Shown here: one piece after another, positions 46,120-54,960 of the stretch
Numbering within the stretch: position 1 is the first letter of the stretch
Layout: the number at the start of each line of letters is the position of its first letter
Assembly (NCBI GenBank): GCA_035458765.1
Contig: DATHZE010000048.1
Span: forward strand, 1 to 64,000
DNA: 64,000 nucleotides
Direction: 5' to 3'
Origin: SZUA-318 sp035458765
GTDB lineage: Bacteria > Gemmatimonadota > Gemmatimonadetes > Longimicrobiales > Gaopeijiaceae
Notes under the pieces: generated by a model
Told to the model about the DNA's origin: nothing
Database searches by the model: none
Seen by the model: the letters and a program-made list of their open reading frames with translations, nothing else
Translations under genes and position numbers: made by a program

Positions 46120-46305
46120 GTGAAACCCGACGCCCACGACGCCGACCCGGGGGGACGGTATTCCTTCGCGGTCTTCAAGCTCTTCTACGCCTTCGACTGG
46201 GCCTACCTGGCGTTCGTGCATCTGGGGCTCGACCCCATCCGCGATCCGCTCCGCCCGGAGCCGCGGTTCAGGGCGCTGCTGGAGGAATCGAGCTTCGGGG
46301 AGTGA
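46120..46305 (+). pseudogene. Possible relic of a kinase/TPR protein C-terminus
   Basis: The 424-base gap between the GH2 gene and the DUF362 gene (45973-46396) holds one protein-like stretch: 61 codons from a GTG at 46120, without a ribosome site. It ends in FDWAYLAFVHLG, IRDPLRPEPRFRALLEESSF and a stop. The phrase DPLRxxPRFRALL is the common last line of Gemmatimonadota Ser/Thr kinase-TPR proteins (compare DEPRFQALVDSLGL at the end of the kinase at 9131). It is probably a leftover tail of such a gene; a true small protein is also possible. The rest of the gap shows nothing but the GH2 promoter. Confidence 0.45.
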
Positions 46306-46396
46306 GGGACGGAGGGTCGCTCGCCTTTCGTTTCCCTTCCCTCCCCCAGTCCATATCTTACGAAGAGCCTGCCCGCGCTCTAGCCAGGAGGTCAGC

Positions 46397-47398
46397 GTGG
46401 CCCGTCTGGGTGTCCATGCCATGGACCGGAGGCGTTTCCTGAAAGGGACTGCCGCGGGGTTGGTCGTGCTCCCCTACCTCGACTTCGAGGCTCTGGCGGG
46501 AGGCGGCCGCAGGCGCGCCTCCACCGTGGCCCTCGTCCGGGCGTCGAACCGTCGAGAGGGCGTGGCGCGGGCCATGGCGCTGTTGAATCCCACGGGCATG
46601 GCCGGCAAGCGGGTCGTGCTCAAGCCGAACTTCAACAGCGCGGACGGGGGTCCGGCGGGGACCCACGACGACACGCTGACCCAGCTCATCACGGAACTCA
46701 AGGAACGTGACGCCCGTGACGTCACCGTGGGAGAGTCCAGCGGTCCCAGCGGCACCGCGTCGGTGATGGCGGCCAAGGGGACGCTGGACCTGGCCAGCGA
46801 CCACGGCTTCGGCGTGGTGGATTTCGATGAGCTTCCGGAGTCGGAGTGGGTCCACTTCAGCCCGGCCGGGACCCATTGGCCCGAGGGGTTCCATCTCCCG
46901 CGCGTGGTCAGCGACGCGGAGTACCTGGTGAGCACCTGCTGCTTGAAGACCCACGGGTTCGGAGGCGTCTTCACCATGTCCCTCAAGCTCGCCGTGGGCC
47001 TCACGCCCCGCCCCATCCGCCGGGGGATGCACCGCTCTCCCGACATGCGCCGGATGATCGCCGAGTTGAACCAGGGCTACGCGCCGGACCTCATCGTCAT
47101 GGATGGCCTGGAGGCCTTCACCGACGGTGGGCCGTCCCAGGGCACGCTCAAGCAGGCCAACGTGTTCGTGGCAGGGACCGACCGGGTGGCGGTGGACGCC
47201 GTGGGCGTGGCGATCCTCAAGGAACTGGGCTCCAACGACGCCATCATGGGGACTCCCATCTTCGCCCAGGAGCAGATCGCCCGGGCCGTGGAGGTGGGGC
47301 TGGGGATTCGGGGTCCCGGCGAGATCGAGCTCGTCAGCGACGACACGGAAGGGTGGACCTACGCCGCCCTTCTGAAGGGGATCCTGGCGCAGGGCTGA
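46397..47398 (+). CDS. Tat-exported DUF362 protein
   Basis: 333 residues from the GTG at 46397, with AGGAGGT four bases upstream; an ATG at 46421 is the alternative. The Tat signal is MDRRRFLKGTAAGLVVLP (residues 9-26), though no clear cleavage site follows. The DUF362 domain contains VALVRASNRREGVARAM, VVLKPNFNSADGGPAGTH, VTVGESSGPSGTASV, YLVSTCCLKTHGFGGVFTMS and DLIVMDGLEAFTDGGPSQG. DUF362 proteins often carry iron-sulfur clusters, but no CxxC ferredoxin motif is seen here, only CC in STCCLKTH. Function unknown. The nucleoside transporter gene follows 47 bases later. Confidence 0.87.
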   Translation: MARLGVHAMDRRRFLKGTAAGLVVLPYLDFEALAGGGRRRASTVALVRASNRREGVARAMALLNPTGMAGKRVVLKPNFNSADGGPAGTHDDTLTQLITELKERDARDVTVGESSGPSGTASVMAAKGTLDLASDHGFGVVDFDELPESEWVHFSPAGTHWPEGFHLPRVVSDAEYLVSTCCLKTHGFGGVFTMSLKLAVGLTPRPIRRGMHRSPDMRRMIAELNQGYAPDLIVMDGLEAFTDGGPSQGTLKQANVFVAGTDRVAVDAVGVAILKELGSNDAIMGTPIFAQEQIARAVEVGLGIRGPGEIELVSDDTEGWTYAALLKGILAQG

Positions 47399-47445
47399 AG
47401 CTGCCGGCAGGTTGTGCGACGACCTGTCCCCCGCATGAGGTCCCT

Positions 47446-48801
47446 GTGTCGCTGCACCTGCCCGCACTTCTCCAGGTAGCCTTGCCCACGGCATCGCTCC
47501 TCAGGCTCCAGGCGCTTCTGGGCATCGGCGTGATCGTCGGTGCCGGCTGGCTCCTGTCGAAGGACCGACGCTCGGTTTCCTGGCGTGTCGTGTTGTGGGG
47601 GTTGGGCCTGCAATTCGCGTTCGCCTGGATCGTGCTCCGGACACCGCTGGGCGTCGCGTTCTTCCAGAGCGTCAGCACCGTGGTGGGAGCCGTGCTGGGT
47701 TATGCGGCGGAGGGAGGCCGGTTCGTCTTCGGCAACCTGGTCTCCGACTACATCCCGGTGGGGCAGGGAGACCCGGGCAACGGCGCGTTCGTGGCTACGC
47801 CCGGGTCCATGGCGCATACAGGAGCTTTCTTCGCGTTTCGCGTCCTGCCCAACATCATCTTCGTGTCCTGCCTCATGACGGTCCTCTATCACCTGGGCGT
47901 GATGCAGCGCGTGGTGAAGGCCGTCGCCTGGATCATGCAGCGGACGCTCCGGACCTCGGGTGCGGAGACGTTGGACGCGGCGTCCAACATCTTCGTGGGG
48001 CTCATGGAGTCGCCCCTGGTGGTGAAGCCCTTCGTGGAGCGTATGACCCAGTCCGAGCTCATGGCCATCATGACCGCCGGCATGGCGACCATCAGCGGAG
48101 GCGTCCTCGCGGCCTACGCGGGCATGATGCTTCCCTACGACCCGGACGCGGCGGGCCACCTCATCGCGGCGTCGGTCATGTCGGCCCCGGCGGCCTTCGT
48201 GCTGGCCAAGCTGCTGGTTCCCGAGACCGGTACCCCGGTGACCGCCGGATCCCTGGACGGCGCCAGCGTGGAGCGCCCGGACGTCAACGTCATCGACGCG
48301 GCGGCTCGGGGTGCGGCGGAGGGGCTCCGACTGGCGCTCATGGTCGGCGCCATGCTCGTGGCGTTCCTCGCTTTGATCTCGCTTCTCAACGGGGGGCTGG
48401 GGTGGATCGGGCACCTGGTGGGCATCCAGGGGCTCAGCCTCGAGGGGATGCTGGGAAAGGCCCTTGTGCCTGTCGCCTGGCTGCTGGGGATTCCCTGGTC
48501 CGACGCCCATCTGGTGGGGCAGCTCATCGGCCTGGAGTTCGTCCTGAACGAGTTCGTCGCGTTCGCTCGCCTCGAGTCCATCCTGTCCGCCGGCTCGGCG
48601 CTGGAGCCACGCTCCCTCGTGATCACCATCTACGCCCTCACGTCCTTCGCCAACTTCGGCTCGGTGGCCATGACCATCGCGGGGCTCGGGGAGATGGCGC
48701 CCTCGCGCCGTCATGATCTGGCGCGCCTGGGGCTGAGGGCCATGCTGGCCGGGCTCCTGGCCACGCTGCTGACGGCGGCCGTGGCCGGACTCCTGGTCTG
48801 A
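47446..48801 (+). CDS. Concentrative nucleoside transporter (CNT/NupC)
   Basis: 451 residues from the GTG at 47446, chosen because GAGG lies 5 bases before it; the open frame reaches back into the preceding gene. About ten membrane helices are visible. Family motifs are GQGDPGNGAF and FFAFRVLPNIIFVSCLMTVL in the middle, then TSGAETLDAASNIFVGLMES and PLVVKPFVERMTQSELMAIM, MATISGGVLAAYAGM, and VLNEFVAFARLE near the end. CNT proteins import nucleosides using a Na+ or H+ gradient. The next gene is a PfkB-type kinase, 10 bases later, which fits uptake followed by phosphorylation of nucleosides. Confidence 0.92.
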   Translation: MSLHLPALLQVALPTASLLRLQALLGIGVIVGAGWLLSKDRRSVSWRVVLWGLGLQFAFAWIVLRTPLGVAFFQSVSTVVGAVLGYAAEGGRFVFGNLVSDYIPVGQGDPGNGAFVATPGSMAHTGAFFAFRVLPNIIFVSCLMTVLYHLGVMQRVVKAVAWIMQRTLRTSGAETLDAASNIFVGLMESPLVVKPFVERMTQSELMAIMTAGMATISGGVLAAYAGMMLPYDPDAAGHLIAASVMSAPAAFVLAKLLVPETGTPVTAGSLDGASVERPDVNVIDAAARGAAEGLRLALMVGAMLVAFLALISLLNGGLGWIGHLVGIQGLSLEGMLGKALVPVAWLLGIPWSDAHLVGQLIGLEFVLNEFVAFARLESILSAGSALEPRSLVITIYALTSFANFGSVAMTIAGLGEMAPSRRHDLARLGLRAMLAGLLATLLTAAVAGLLV

Positions 48802-48811
48802 GGAAGGCACG

Positions 48812-49645
48812 GTGATCGTCGGCGTCGGTACGGTGGCGTTGGACACGGTGGAGACGCCGGCGGGTTCCGTTCGCGACGTTCCCGGAGGGTCGGCCCTGTA
48901 CTTCGCCGCGGCCGCCAGCCGGCTCGGGCCGGTGGCGGTGGTGGGTGTGACCGGTGAGGACTTTCCCGACGAACCTCTGGCTCGACTCTCCGCCCGCGGG
49001 GTGGACGTATCCGGCATCGTCAGAGTGGTCGATCCCACCTTCCGCTGGCACGCGCGCTACGACGGCTGGGGCAACCGCCAGGTCCTCTCGGTCCACCGCG
49101 GCGGCATCGTCCGCAGGTCGCCGGTGGTCCCGACCGCCTTCCGGAACCCGGAAGCCCTGTTCCTGGGCAGCACCGCTCCCGCCGTGCAGAGCGAGGTTCT
49201 CGATCAGTCGGGAGCACCGGGCCTGGTCGTGCTGGACACCATGCCCCACTGGATCGTCGAAGGGCGGACCGACCTGGAAGCGCTCCTCGCCCGGGTCGAC
49301 ATCCTGCTGGTCAACGAAGAGGAGATCCTGATGCTGGCCGCGGAGTCGGACGAGGCGACGGCCGCTGGAGCGGTCCGATCCCTGGGTCCCAGGTGGGTCG
49401 TGGTGAAGCGTGGAGCCCGCGGCGCGTGCGCGTACGGAGAGAACGCACGCCTCGAGGTGGAGGCCGTGGAGGTGGAGGCGGTGGTCGATCCCACCGGCGC
49501 CGGCGATGCCTTCGCCGGGGGCCTGGTGGCGTCGTTGGCGCGGACTCCCCGCCCGTCCGTCGCGCACATGCGGGAAGCCCTGGGTGTGGGGGCAGCCATG
49601 GGCGCCCGGGCGGTGGGGGCGTTCTCCTTCTCGGGACTGACGTAG
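48812..49645 (+). CDS. PfkB family sugar/nucleoside kinase
   Basis: 277 residues from the GTG at 48812 with AGGAAGG upstream. PfkB motifs are GGSALYFAAAASRLG (motif 1 region, with GG) near residue 25 and DPTGAGDAFAGGLVASLAR near 226-244, with the catalytic Asp in GAGD and the ATP/anion loop. The protein is short for the family and lacks the usual N-terminal lid sheet insertion. Being joined to a CNT transporter, a nucleoside or ribose-type substrate is likely, but sequence alone does not define it. Confidence 0.87.
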   Translation: MIVGVGTVALDTVETPAGSVRDVPGGSALYFAAAASRLGPVAVVGVTGEDFPDEPLARLSARGVDVSGIVRVVDPTFRWHARYDGWGNRQVLSVHRGGIVRRSPVVPTAFRNPEALFLGSTAPAVQSEVLDQSGAPGLVVLDTMPHWIVEGRTDLEALLARVDILLVNEEEILMLAAESDEATAAGAVRSLGPRWVVVKRGARGACAYGENARLEVEAVEVEAVVDPTGAGDAFAGGLVASLARTPRPSVAHMREALGVGAAMGARAVGAFSFSGLT

Positions 49646-49757
49646 CCCAGCCCTCGACCCCCCACCCATGGCGCGAAGCCGCTGCGACCGACACTCTAGC
49701 AACGTTTTTCCGTCCATCCGTCTGGACGTCCGGTCCCTCCCATCAGAGTTGAATCTC

Positions 49758-52700
49758 ATGAAGACCCTTCCCGAAGGCGTGAAGCGTGCGCTCCTCATCG
49801 CCTGCGCCTTGCTCTTGGCCACCGTTTCCGCGCGCGACCTGGCGGCGCAGCGCACCGGTGAGGCGACCGCCGGCGAGCGTCCCCGCTGGGATGTGACCCT
49901 GCCCCGGGGGGTGACGCGGGAGATCGACTTCACCACCAGCGAGGGGACGCGCATGTCGGTGGATCTCTCGCCCGACGGCACGTGGATCGCCTTCGACCTT
50001 CTGGGTCACGTCTACCGCATGCCGGTCGCAGGGGGCGAAGCGGAGGCTCTCACGCAGAACAGCGGGGTGGCGCTGAACTTCCAACCCCGCATCTCTCCCG
50101 ACGGCAAGTCCATCGCGTTCATCACCGATCGTCGCGGGCAGTACAACCTATGGGTCATGAACGCCGACGGGAGCGCCCCGCGCCCCGTGTTCACCGATCA
50201 GAGCATCACGGCGGTGGAACCGGCCTGGACGCCCGACGGCAACTACATCGTGGTGCGACGGGGAAGCCGGGGAGGCGGTGGAGGTGGTGGAGGTGGCGGT
50301 GGGAACGGGCTCTGGATCTACCACAAGGACGGCGGCACGGGCGTGCAGCTGATCGGCGCACCGGCCGGGGGCCGCGGGGGGGGCGGCGGCAGCAATGGGC
50401 CGCCCTCCTGGCCCACCGTCTCCCGGGACGGCCGGTACCTGTACTACCAGGTGAACGTATCCGTCGGCGACCGCCAGCCGCTCAGCGGGGCCCAGCAGAT
50501 CAAGCGTTTCGAGTTCAGGACGGGCGAGATCGTGGACATCAGCTCGGGTGTGAGCGACGGCGCCGCGGCGGGGCGGAACTCGAGCGGGGGCGCGGCGGCA
50601 CCGGAGGTGTCGCCGGACGGTCGGTGGCTGGCGTTCGCCCGCCATATCCCCGACGGCCTGCTGTCCTTCAAGGGACACGAGTTCGGCCCCCGCAGCGCCC
50701 TCTGGCTCCGGGACCTCCAGACGGGCGCGGAACGGCTGCTGATGGATCCCATCGAGCCCATGGTGGCGTCCGGATCCAAGACCATGGGAGTCCTTCCGCG
50801 CTACAAGTGGGCCGGTGACGGCCAGTCGGTGCTGATCACCCAGGGCGGGAAGATCCGGCGCGTGGACGTGGGCACGGGGGTGGTCTCCACCATCCCGTTC
50901 ACGGCCAAGGTGCACCGCACGATCTCCGAGATGGCGCGCAAGGAGTTCCGGATTACCGACGACCCGCTGGAGGTCAGGTTCTTCCGTTGGCCCACGGCCA
51001 CGTCGGATGGCGGAAGGCTCGCGTTCCAGGCAGTGGGCAGGATCTACGCCCAGGACGGCGCGACGGGCCAGCCGCGGCGGCTGACGCCGGATTCGTTCGA
51101 CCCGCTGGAGTACATGCCGGCATGGAGCCCCGACGGGCGATGGATCGCCTTCGTCAGCTGGGACGACACCACCCGCGGCCACGTTTGGAAGGTTCCCGCG
51201 GCGGGCGGCGCTCCCCAGCGGCTCAGCAGGGAGCCCGGCGACTACGCGAATCCGGTCTGGTCGCCGGATGGCCGGTCGGTGGTGGTCGCGCGCGGCGAAG
51301 GCGCGACGGCCCGGCAGAGGACCATGACCGCCAATGCCTACTTCGATCTCGTGCGCCTGTCGGCCAGCCCGCCGGCCGGAGGCGAAGCCGGCACGCGGGT
51401 CGTCACCATCCCGGGTTCCGGGGTCGCCCGACGGCAGCTGGTGCGCGCGGCCTTTGGGCCCGATGGGCGGATCTTCTATCCGGAGATCCGGGCGGCGGAG
51501 GGCGGCGGCCGGAGCGGGACGTCCATGATGTCGGTGGCCGCCGACGGCGACGACAAGCAGGAGCACCTGAGCTTCCCCGACGCCGAGGAGATCGTGCCGT
51601 CGCCGACCGGTGAGTGGGTGGCGTTCCAGGAGGGTGACAACGTCTACGTGTCTCCGCTGGCCTGGATGGGCCTGGGCGGTGACGCCCTGCGCGTGGAGAA
51701 GCGGCGCGGCGCCCTTCCGGTGACCCAGCTCACGGAGGACGGCGGCTTGTTCCCGCGTTGGCGCGATCGCAACACGCTGGAGTACGGCAGCGGGCCGCGC
51801 TACTACGTGCACCACGTGGACTCGGGCGTCACCGACACCGTCACACTGAAGCTCACGGTGCCCCGCGACGTTCCCCAGGGGACCGTTGCCCTGACCGGCG
51901 CCCGCATCGTGACGCTCAACGATCGCGAGGTCATCGAGAACGGGACGGTGGTGGTCGACGGAAGTCGGATCGCGTGCGTGGGCGAGTGCAGCCTGGAGGG
52001 CGTCTCCCGGACCATCGACGCTCGGGGGAAGACCATCATTCCGGGCTTCGTGGACATGCACGCCCACCACTACCGCGAGTGGCGAGGCATCCGCCCCCGC
52101 CACGACTACGAGCAGGCGATCTACCTCGCCTACGGCGTGACCACGACGCTGGACGTGTCCATGTGGAGCCAGAACATGTTCCCGACGGCGGACCTCATCG
52201 AGGTCGGTGAGATGATCGGGCCGCGCGGCTTCAGCACCGGAGACAACCAGTCGGGGGGTGACGGTGCCCACACCAACGAAATATCGAACCTGGACGACGC
52301 CGTAGCGGCCGTGCGTCGCCTCACGGATTGGGGCGCCACGCAGATCAAGCAGTACGCCCAGCCGCGGCGGGACCAGCGGCAGTGGTTCAGTGAGGCGGCG
52401 CGGCAGGTGGGCGTGAACATCACGTCGGAGGGCGGGCCCTTCTTCGAGAACCTGGGCATGATCATGGACGGACAGACCGCATGGGAGCATGCGTTCAGTG
52501 AGGTGCCCATGTACTCCGACGGAGCCAAGTTCCTGGGTCAGGCCCAGGCGACGTATTCGCCGACCCTCGTCGTCGCGGGCCCGTCCGCGTGGAGCATCGA
52601 GTACTTCTTCCAGGACAGCGACGTCTGGAAGGACCCGAAGCAGCGTAGGTGGTTTCCGTGGCGGATGCTGATCCCCCAGACGCGCACCCGCTGGACGCGT

Positions 52701-53165
52701 CCGGAGACCGACTACTCGTATCCGCTCATCGCCCAGGCCATGGCGGACGTCATCGCAGAGGGTGGCTTCGGCGCCCTCGGTTCACACGGTGAACAACACG
52801 GGCTCGCGCCCCACTGGGAGGTCTGGATGGGCGCCAGCGCGCTGGGGAGTCATGGCGCTCTCGAGGTGGCGAGTCTGCATGGCGCCCGATTCCTGGGGGC
52901 CGACAAGGATCTCGGCTCCATCGAGGTGGGCAAGCTCGCCGACCTCGTGGTGCTCAACTCGAACCCCCTGGAGAACATCCGGAACACCATCGACGCCCAG
53001 TACGTCATGAAGGGCGGCAAGCTCTACGATGCCACGTCCCTCGACGAGATCTGGCCCAGGGCGGTCCCGTTCGGGCCGTACTACTGGATCAACGAGGACG
53101 TGCTCAAGACCGATACGATCCCCACGGACGTCTTCGACGGAGTGGGGAGGCCGGGAGGGAACTGA
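49758..53165 (+). CDS. Exported TolB-propeller amidohydrolase
   Basis: 1135 residues from the ATG at 49758; an upstream ATG at 49668 adds 30 residues that spoil the signal peptide. Signal: residues 1-31 (LLIACALLLATVSARDLAAQ). Residues 60-700 hold TolB/PD40 propeller strands (SPDGTWIAFDL, SPDGKSIAFITDRRGQYNLW, SPDGRSVVVARGE), interrupted by poly-Gly runs near 175 and 205. Residues about 715-1110 are an amidohydrolase: TVVVDGSRIACVG, IIPGFVDMHAHHYREW with metal His768 and His770, GSHGEQHGLAPHWE, and GSIEVGKLADLVVLNSNPLE at the end. This fusion is frequent in Gemmatimonadota and is thought to act on peptides or similar amides; the substrate is unknown. Confidence 0.9.
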   Translation: MKTLPEGVKRALLIACALLLATVSARDLAAQRTGEATAGERPRWDVTLPRGVTREIDFTTSEGTRMSVDLSPDGTWIAFDLLGHVYRMPVAGGEAEALTQNSGVALNFQPRISPDGKSIAFITDRRGQYNLWVMNADGSAPRPVFTDQSITAVEPAWTPDGNYIVVRRGSRGGGGGGGGGGGNGLWIYHKDGGTGVQLIGAPAGGRGGGGGSNGPPSWPTVSRDGRYLYYQVNVSVGDRQPLSGAQQIKRFEFRTGEIVDISSGVSDGAAAGRNSSGGAAAPEVSPDGRWLAFARHIPDGLLSFKGHEFGPRSALWLRDLQTGAERLLMDPIEPMVASGSKTMGVLPRYKWAGDGQSVLITQGGKIRRVDVGTGVVSTIPFTAKVHRTISEMARKEFRITDDPLEVRFFRWPTATSDGGRLAFQAVGRIYAQDGATGQPRRLTPDSFDPLEYMPAWSPDGRWIAFVSWDDTTRGHVWKVPAAGGAPQRLSREPGDYANPVWSPDGRSVVVARGEGATARQRTMTANAYFDLVRLSASPPAGGEAGTRVVTIPGSGVARRQLVRAAFGPDGRIFYPEIRAAEGGGRSGTSMMSVAADGDDKQEHLSFPDAEEIVPSPTGEWVAFQEGDNVYVSPLAWMGLGGDALRVEKRRGALPVTQLTEDGGLFPRWRDRNTLEYGSGPRYYVHHVDSGVTDTVTLKLTVPRDVPQGTVALTGARIVTLNDREVIENGTVVVDGSRIACVGECSLEGVSRTIDARGKTIIPGFVDMHAHHYREWRGIRPRHDYEQAIYLAYGVTTTLDVSMWSQNMFPTADLIEVGEMIGPRGFSTGDNQSGGDGAHTNEISNLDDAVAAVRRLTDWGATQIKQYAQPRRDQRQWFSEAARQVGVNITSEGGPFFENLGMIMDGQTAWEHAFSEVPMYSDGAKFLGQAQATYSPTLVVAGPSAWSIEYFFQDSDVWKDPKQRRWFPWRMLIPQTRTRWTRPETDYSYPLIAQAMADVIAEGGFGALGSHGEQHGLAPHWEVWMGASALGSHGALEVASLHGARFLGADKDLGSIEVGKLADLVVLNSNPLENIRNTIDAQYVMKGGKLYDATSLDEIWPRAVPFGPYYWINEDVLKTDTIPTDVFDGVGRPGGN

Positions 53166-53206
53166 GGCCACGCCGGGACCCGTGGCAGAGCCACGACGTT
53201 CCGCTC

Positions 53207-54058
53207 CTAGGATTCGGCCCGCGCGGGCCCTGGTGCGACGGCGGCGCCAGGAGCCCCGCGGCGCCGGCCGAACTCACCGAGGCCTACGAGGACCAGCGCC
53301 AGCAGGAACATGATGGTGCCGATGACGTTGATCTGTGGCGGGATGCCTCGCTGCGCCGCGCCCCACACGAACATGGGGAAGGTCACCGTCTGGCCTGCGT
53401 TGAGGTTCGTGATGATGAAGTCGTCGAACGAGAGCGAAAAGCTCAGGAGCGCGGCCGACAGAATGCCCGGGAATGCCAGCGGGAACGTCACCCGCCAGAA
53501 GGTCTGCCAGTCGTTGGCGTAGAGGTCCGCGGCGGCCTGCTCGAGGTGGGGGTCGAGTCCGCTGAGTCGGGCCTTCACGGTCACCACGACGAACGACAGG
53601 CAGAACATCACGTGGGCCGTGAGGATGGTCCAGAAACCCAACACGCCGCCGAAGCCCGCGGCGACGAAGAGCGCGAGCAGGGACGAACCCATGACGACTT
53701 CGGGGGAAGCCATGGGGAGGAAGAGGGCGACGTTGGCCACGGAGCGCCCGCGAAAGCGGTGCCGCACCAGGGCGAACGCCATGAGCGTGCCCAGGATCGT
53801 GGCTACCAGCGTGGCCAGGAGACCGATCGCGAGGCTCGTCCGCACCGACGAGCACAGCTGGTAGGGGCCGCAGATATCGAGCCAGTTGTTCCAGGTGAAC
53901 CCGTCGAACGTGTAGCTCTGTCGGCTCGCCGGCTCGTTGAAGGACATGAGGATGACCACGAGGATCGGCAGCGCCATGTAGAGCAGGACCAGGATGCCGT
54001 ACATCAGCACCAGCCGCTCGCCCAGCCAGCGTCGCGCGCGCGTCAGACCCGCGCTCAT
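53207..54058 (-). CDS. potC: Polyamine ABC transporter permease PotC
   Basis: 283 residues from the ATG at 54058, overlapping potB by four bases. Six membrane helices (for example LVLMYGILVLLYMALPILVV, LAIGLLATLVATILGTLMAF, VNVIGTIMFLLALVLVGLGE-like end) and the EAA loop contacting the ATPase (LEQAAADLYANDWQTFWRVT, LPLAFPG-type end FPLAFPGIL) identify a PotC/PotI-type permease. It is the last gene of the potDABC operon. An Ala/Pro/Arg-rich C-terminal tail of about 20 residues is unusual. Confidence 0.92.
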   Translation of the reverse strand: MSAGLTRARRWLGERLVLMYGILVLLYMALPILVVILMSFNEPASRQSYTFDGFTWNNWLDICGPYQLCSSVRTSLAIGLLATLVATILGTLMAFALVRHRFRGRSVANVALFLPMASPEVVMGSSLLALFVAAGFGGVLGFWTILTAHVMFCLSFVVVTVKARLSGLDPHLEQAAADLYANDWQTFWRVTFPLAFPGILSAALLSFSLSFDDFIITNLNAGQTVTFPMFVWGAAQRGIPPQINVIGTIMFLLALVLVGLGEFGRRRGAPGAAVAPGPARAES

Positions 54059-54960
54059 ACCAGGTCCTCCGTGCCGGCACGCCGCACGTACACCGCGACG
54101 AGCGTGACGATCACGACCATGAGCGTCACCGAGAGCGCGGCGGCCTCGGGGTACGAGCCCGCTGAGAACAGATCCTGGATTTCGTTCCCGATCATCCGTG
54201 TTCTCGGGGTGCCGAGGAGCTCCGCGTTGATGTAGTCCCCGGCGGCGGGAATGAACGTCAGCAGGGTTCCCGCGACCAGGCCCGGCATGGACAGGGGCAG
54301 GGTGATCCTGCGGAAGGTGTCGAAGGGACTCGCGTAGAGGTCGCCGCCGGCCTCGATGAGCCGTGGGTCCAGCTTCTCGAGGCTGGCGTAGAGCGGGAGG
54401 ACCATGAACGGCAGGAAGTTGTAGGTCAGACCCGTCACCACCGCGAACGGCGTCGCCAGCAGGTGGCCGTCGGCGCCGAGGACGTGGAACGCGCGGAGCA
54501 CCCCCGCCGCCCAACCGTTGTCCCCCAGGAGCATCTGCCACGCCAGGGTCCGCACCAGGAAGCTGGTGAAGAACGGCGCGACGACCAGGACCAGCATGAG
54601 GTTCTTCCACCGACCGGACTTGAACGCGATGGCGTAGGCCAGGGGGTACCCGAGGACGACGCACGCGGCGGTCGCCAGGCCCGCGTACCAGAACGAGCGC
54701 CACAATTGCGGGCCGTAGGCCTGGACAGCATCGACGTAGTTCAGCCAGTGGAAGGTCAGGTCGTATCCGTAGAGGATCGAACCGGACGGATCCCACAGGC
54801 TCGTGGAGATCAAGGTGAAGGTCGGGATCACGAAAAAGATCAGCAGCCAAATCGTGCCAGGCAGGAGGAGGGCATAGCCGAGGAGCCCGCGCCGACCCGC
54901 CGCTGCCTCCTCCGGACGCGGGGGGGCGACGGCGCCCGTCCGGTCCGGAACCGGACTCAA
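54055..54960 (-). CDS. potB: Polyamine ABC transporter permease PotB
   Basis: 301 residues from a TTG at 54960 whose TTGA overlaps the potA stop, so translation is probably coupled. Six membrane helices are visible, beginning with YALLLPGTIWLLIFFVIPTF. The EAA loop EAGGDLYASPFDTFRRITLP followed by LSMPGL is typical of PotB/PotH. The N-terminal 25 residues are Pro/Ala-rich and cytoplasmic. It forms the transmembrane channel with PotC. Confidence 0.92.
   Translation of the reverse strand: MSPVPDRTGAVAPPRPEEAAAGRRGLLGYALLLPGTIWLLIFFVIPTFTLISTSLWDPSGSILYGYDLTFHWLNYVDAVQAYGPQLWRSFWYAGLATAACVVLGYPLAYAIAFKSGRWKNLMLVLVVAPFFTSFLVRTLAWQMLLGDNGWAAGVLRAFHVLGADGHLLATPFAVVTGLTYNFLPFMVLPLYASLEKLDPRLIEAGGDLYASPFDTFRRITLPLSMPGLVAGTLLTFIPAAGDYINAELLGTPRTRMIGNEIQDLFSAGSYPEAAALSVTLMVVIVTLVAVYVRRAGTEDLV

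Noticed and set aside
53167..53186. GCCACG/CGTGGC hairpin between the amidohydrolase and potC genes
   Set aside because: Only six base pairs, and no T run on either strand, so it is not a convincing terminator.
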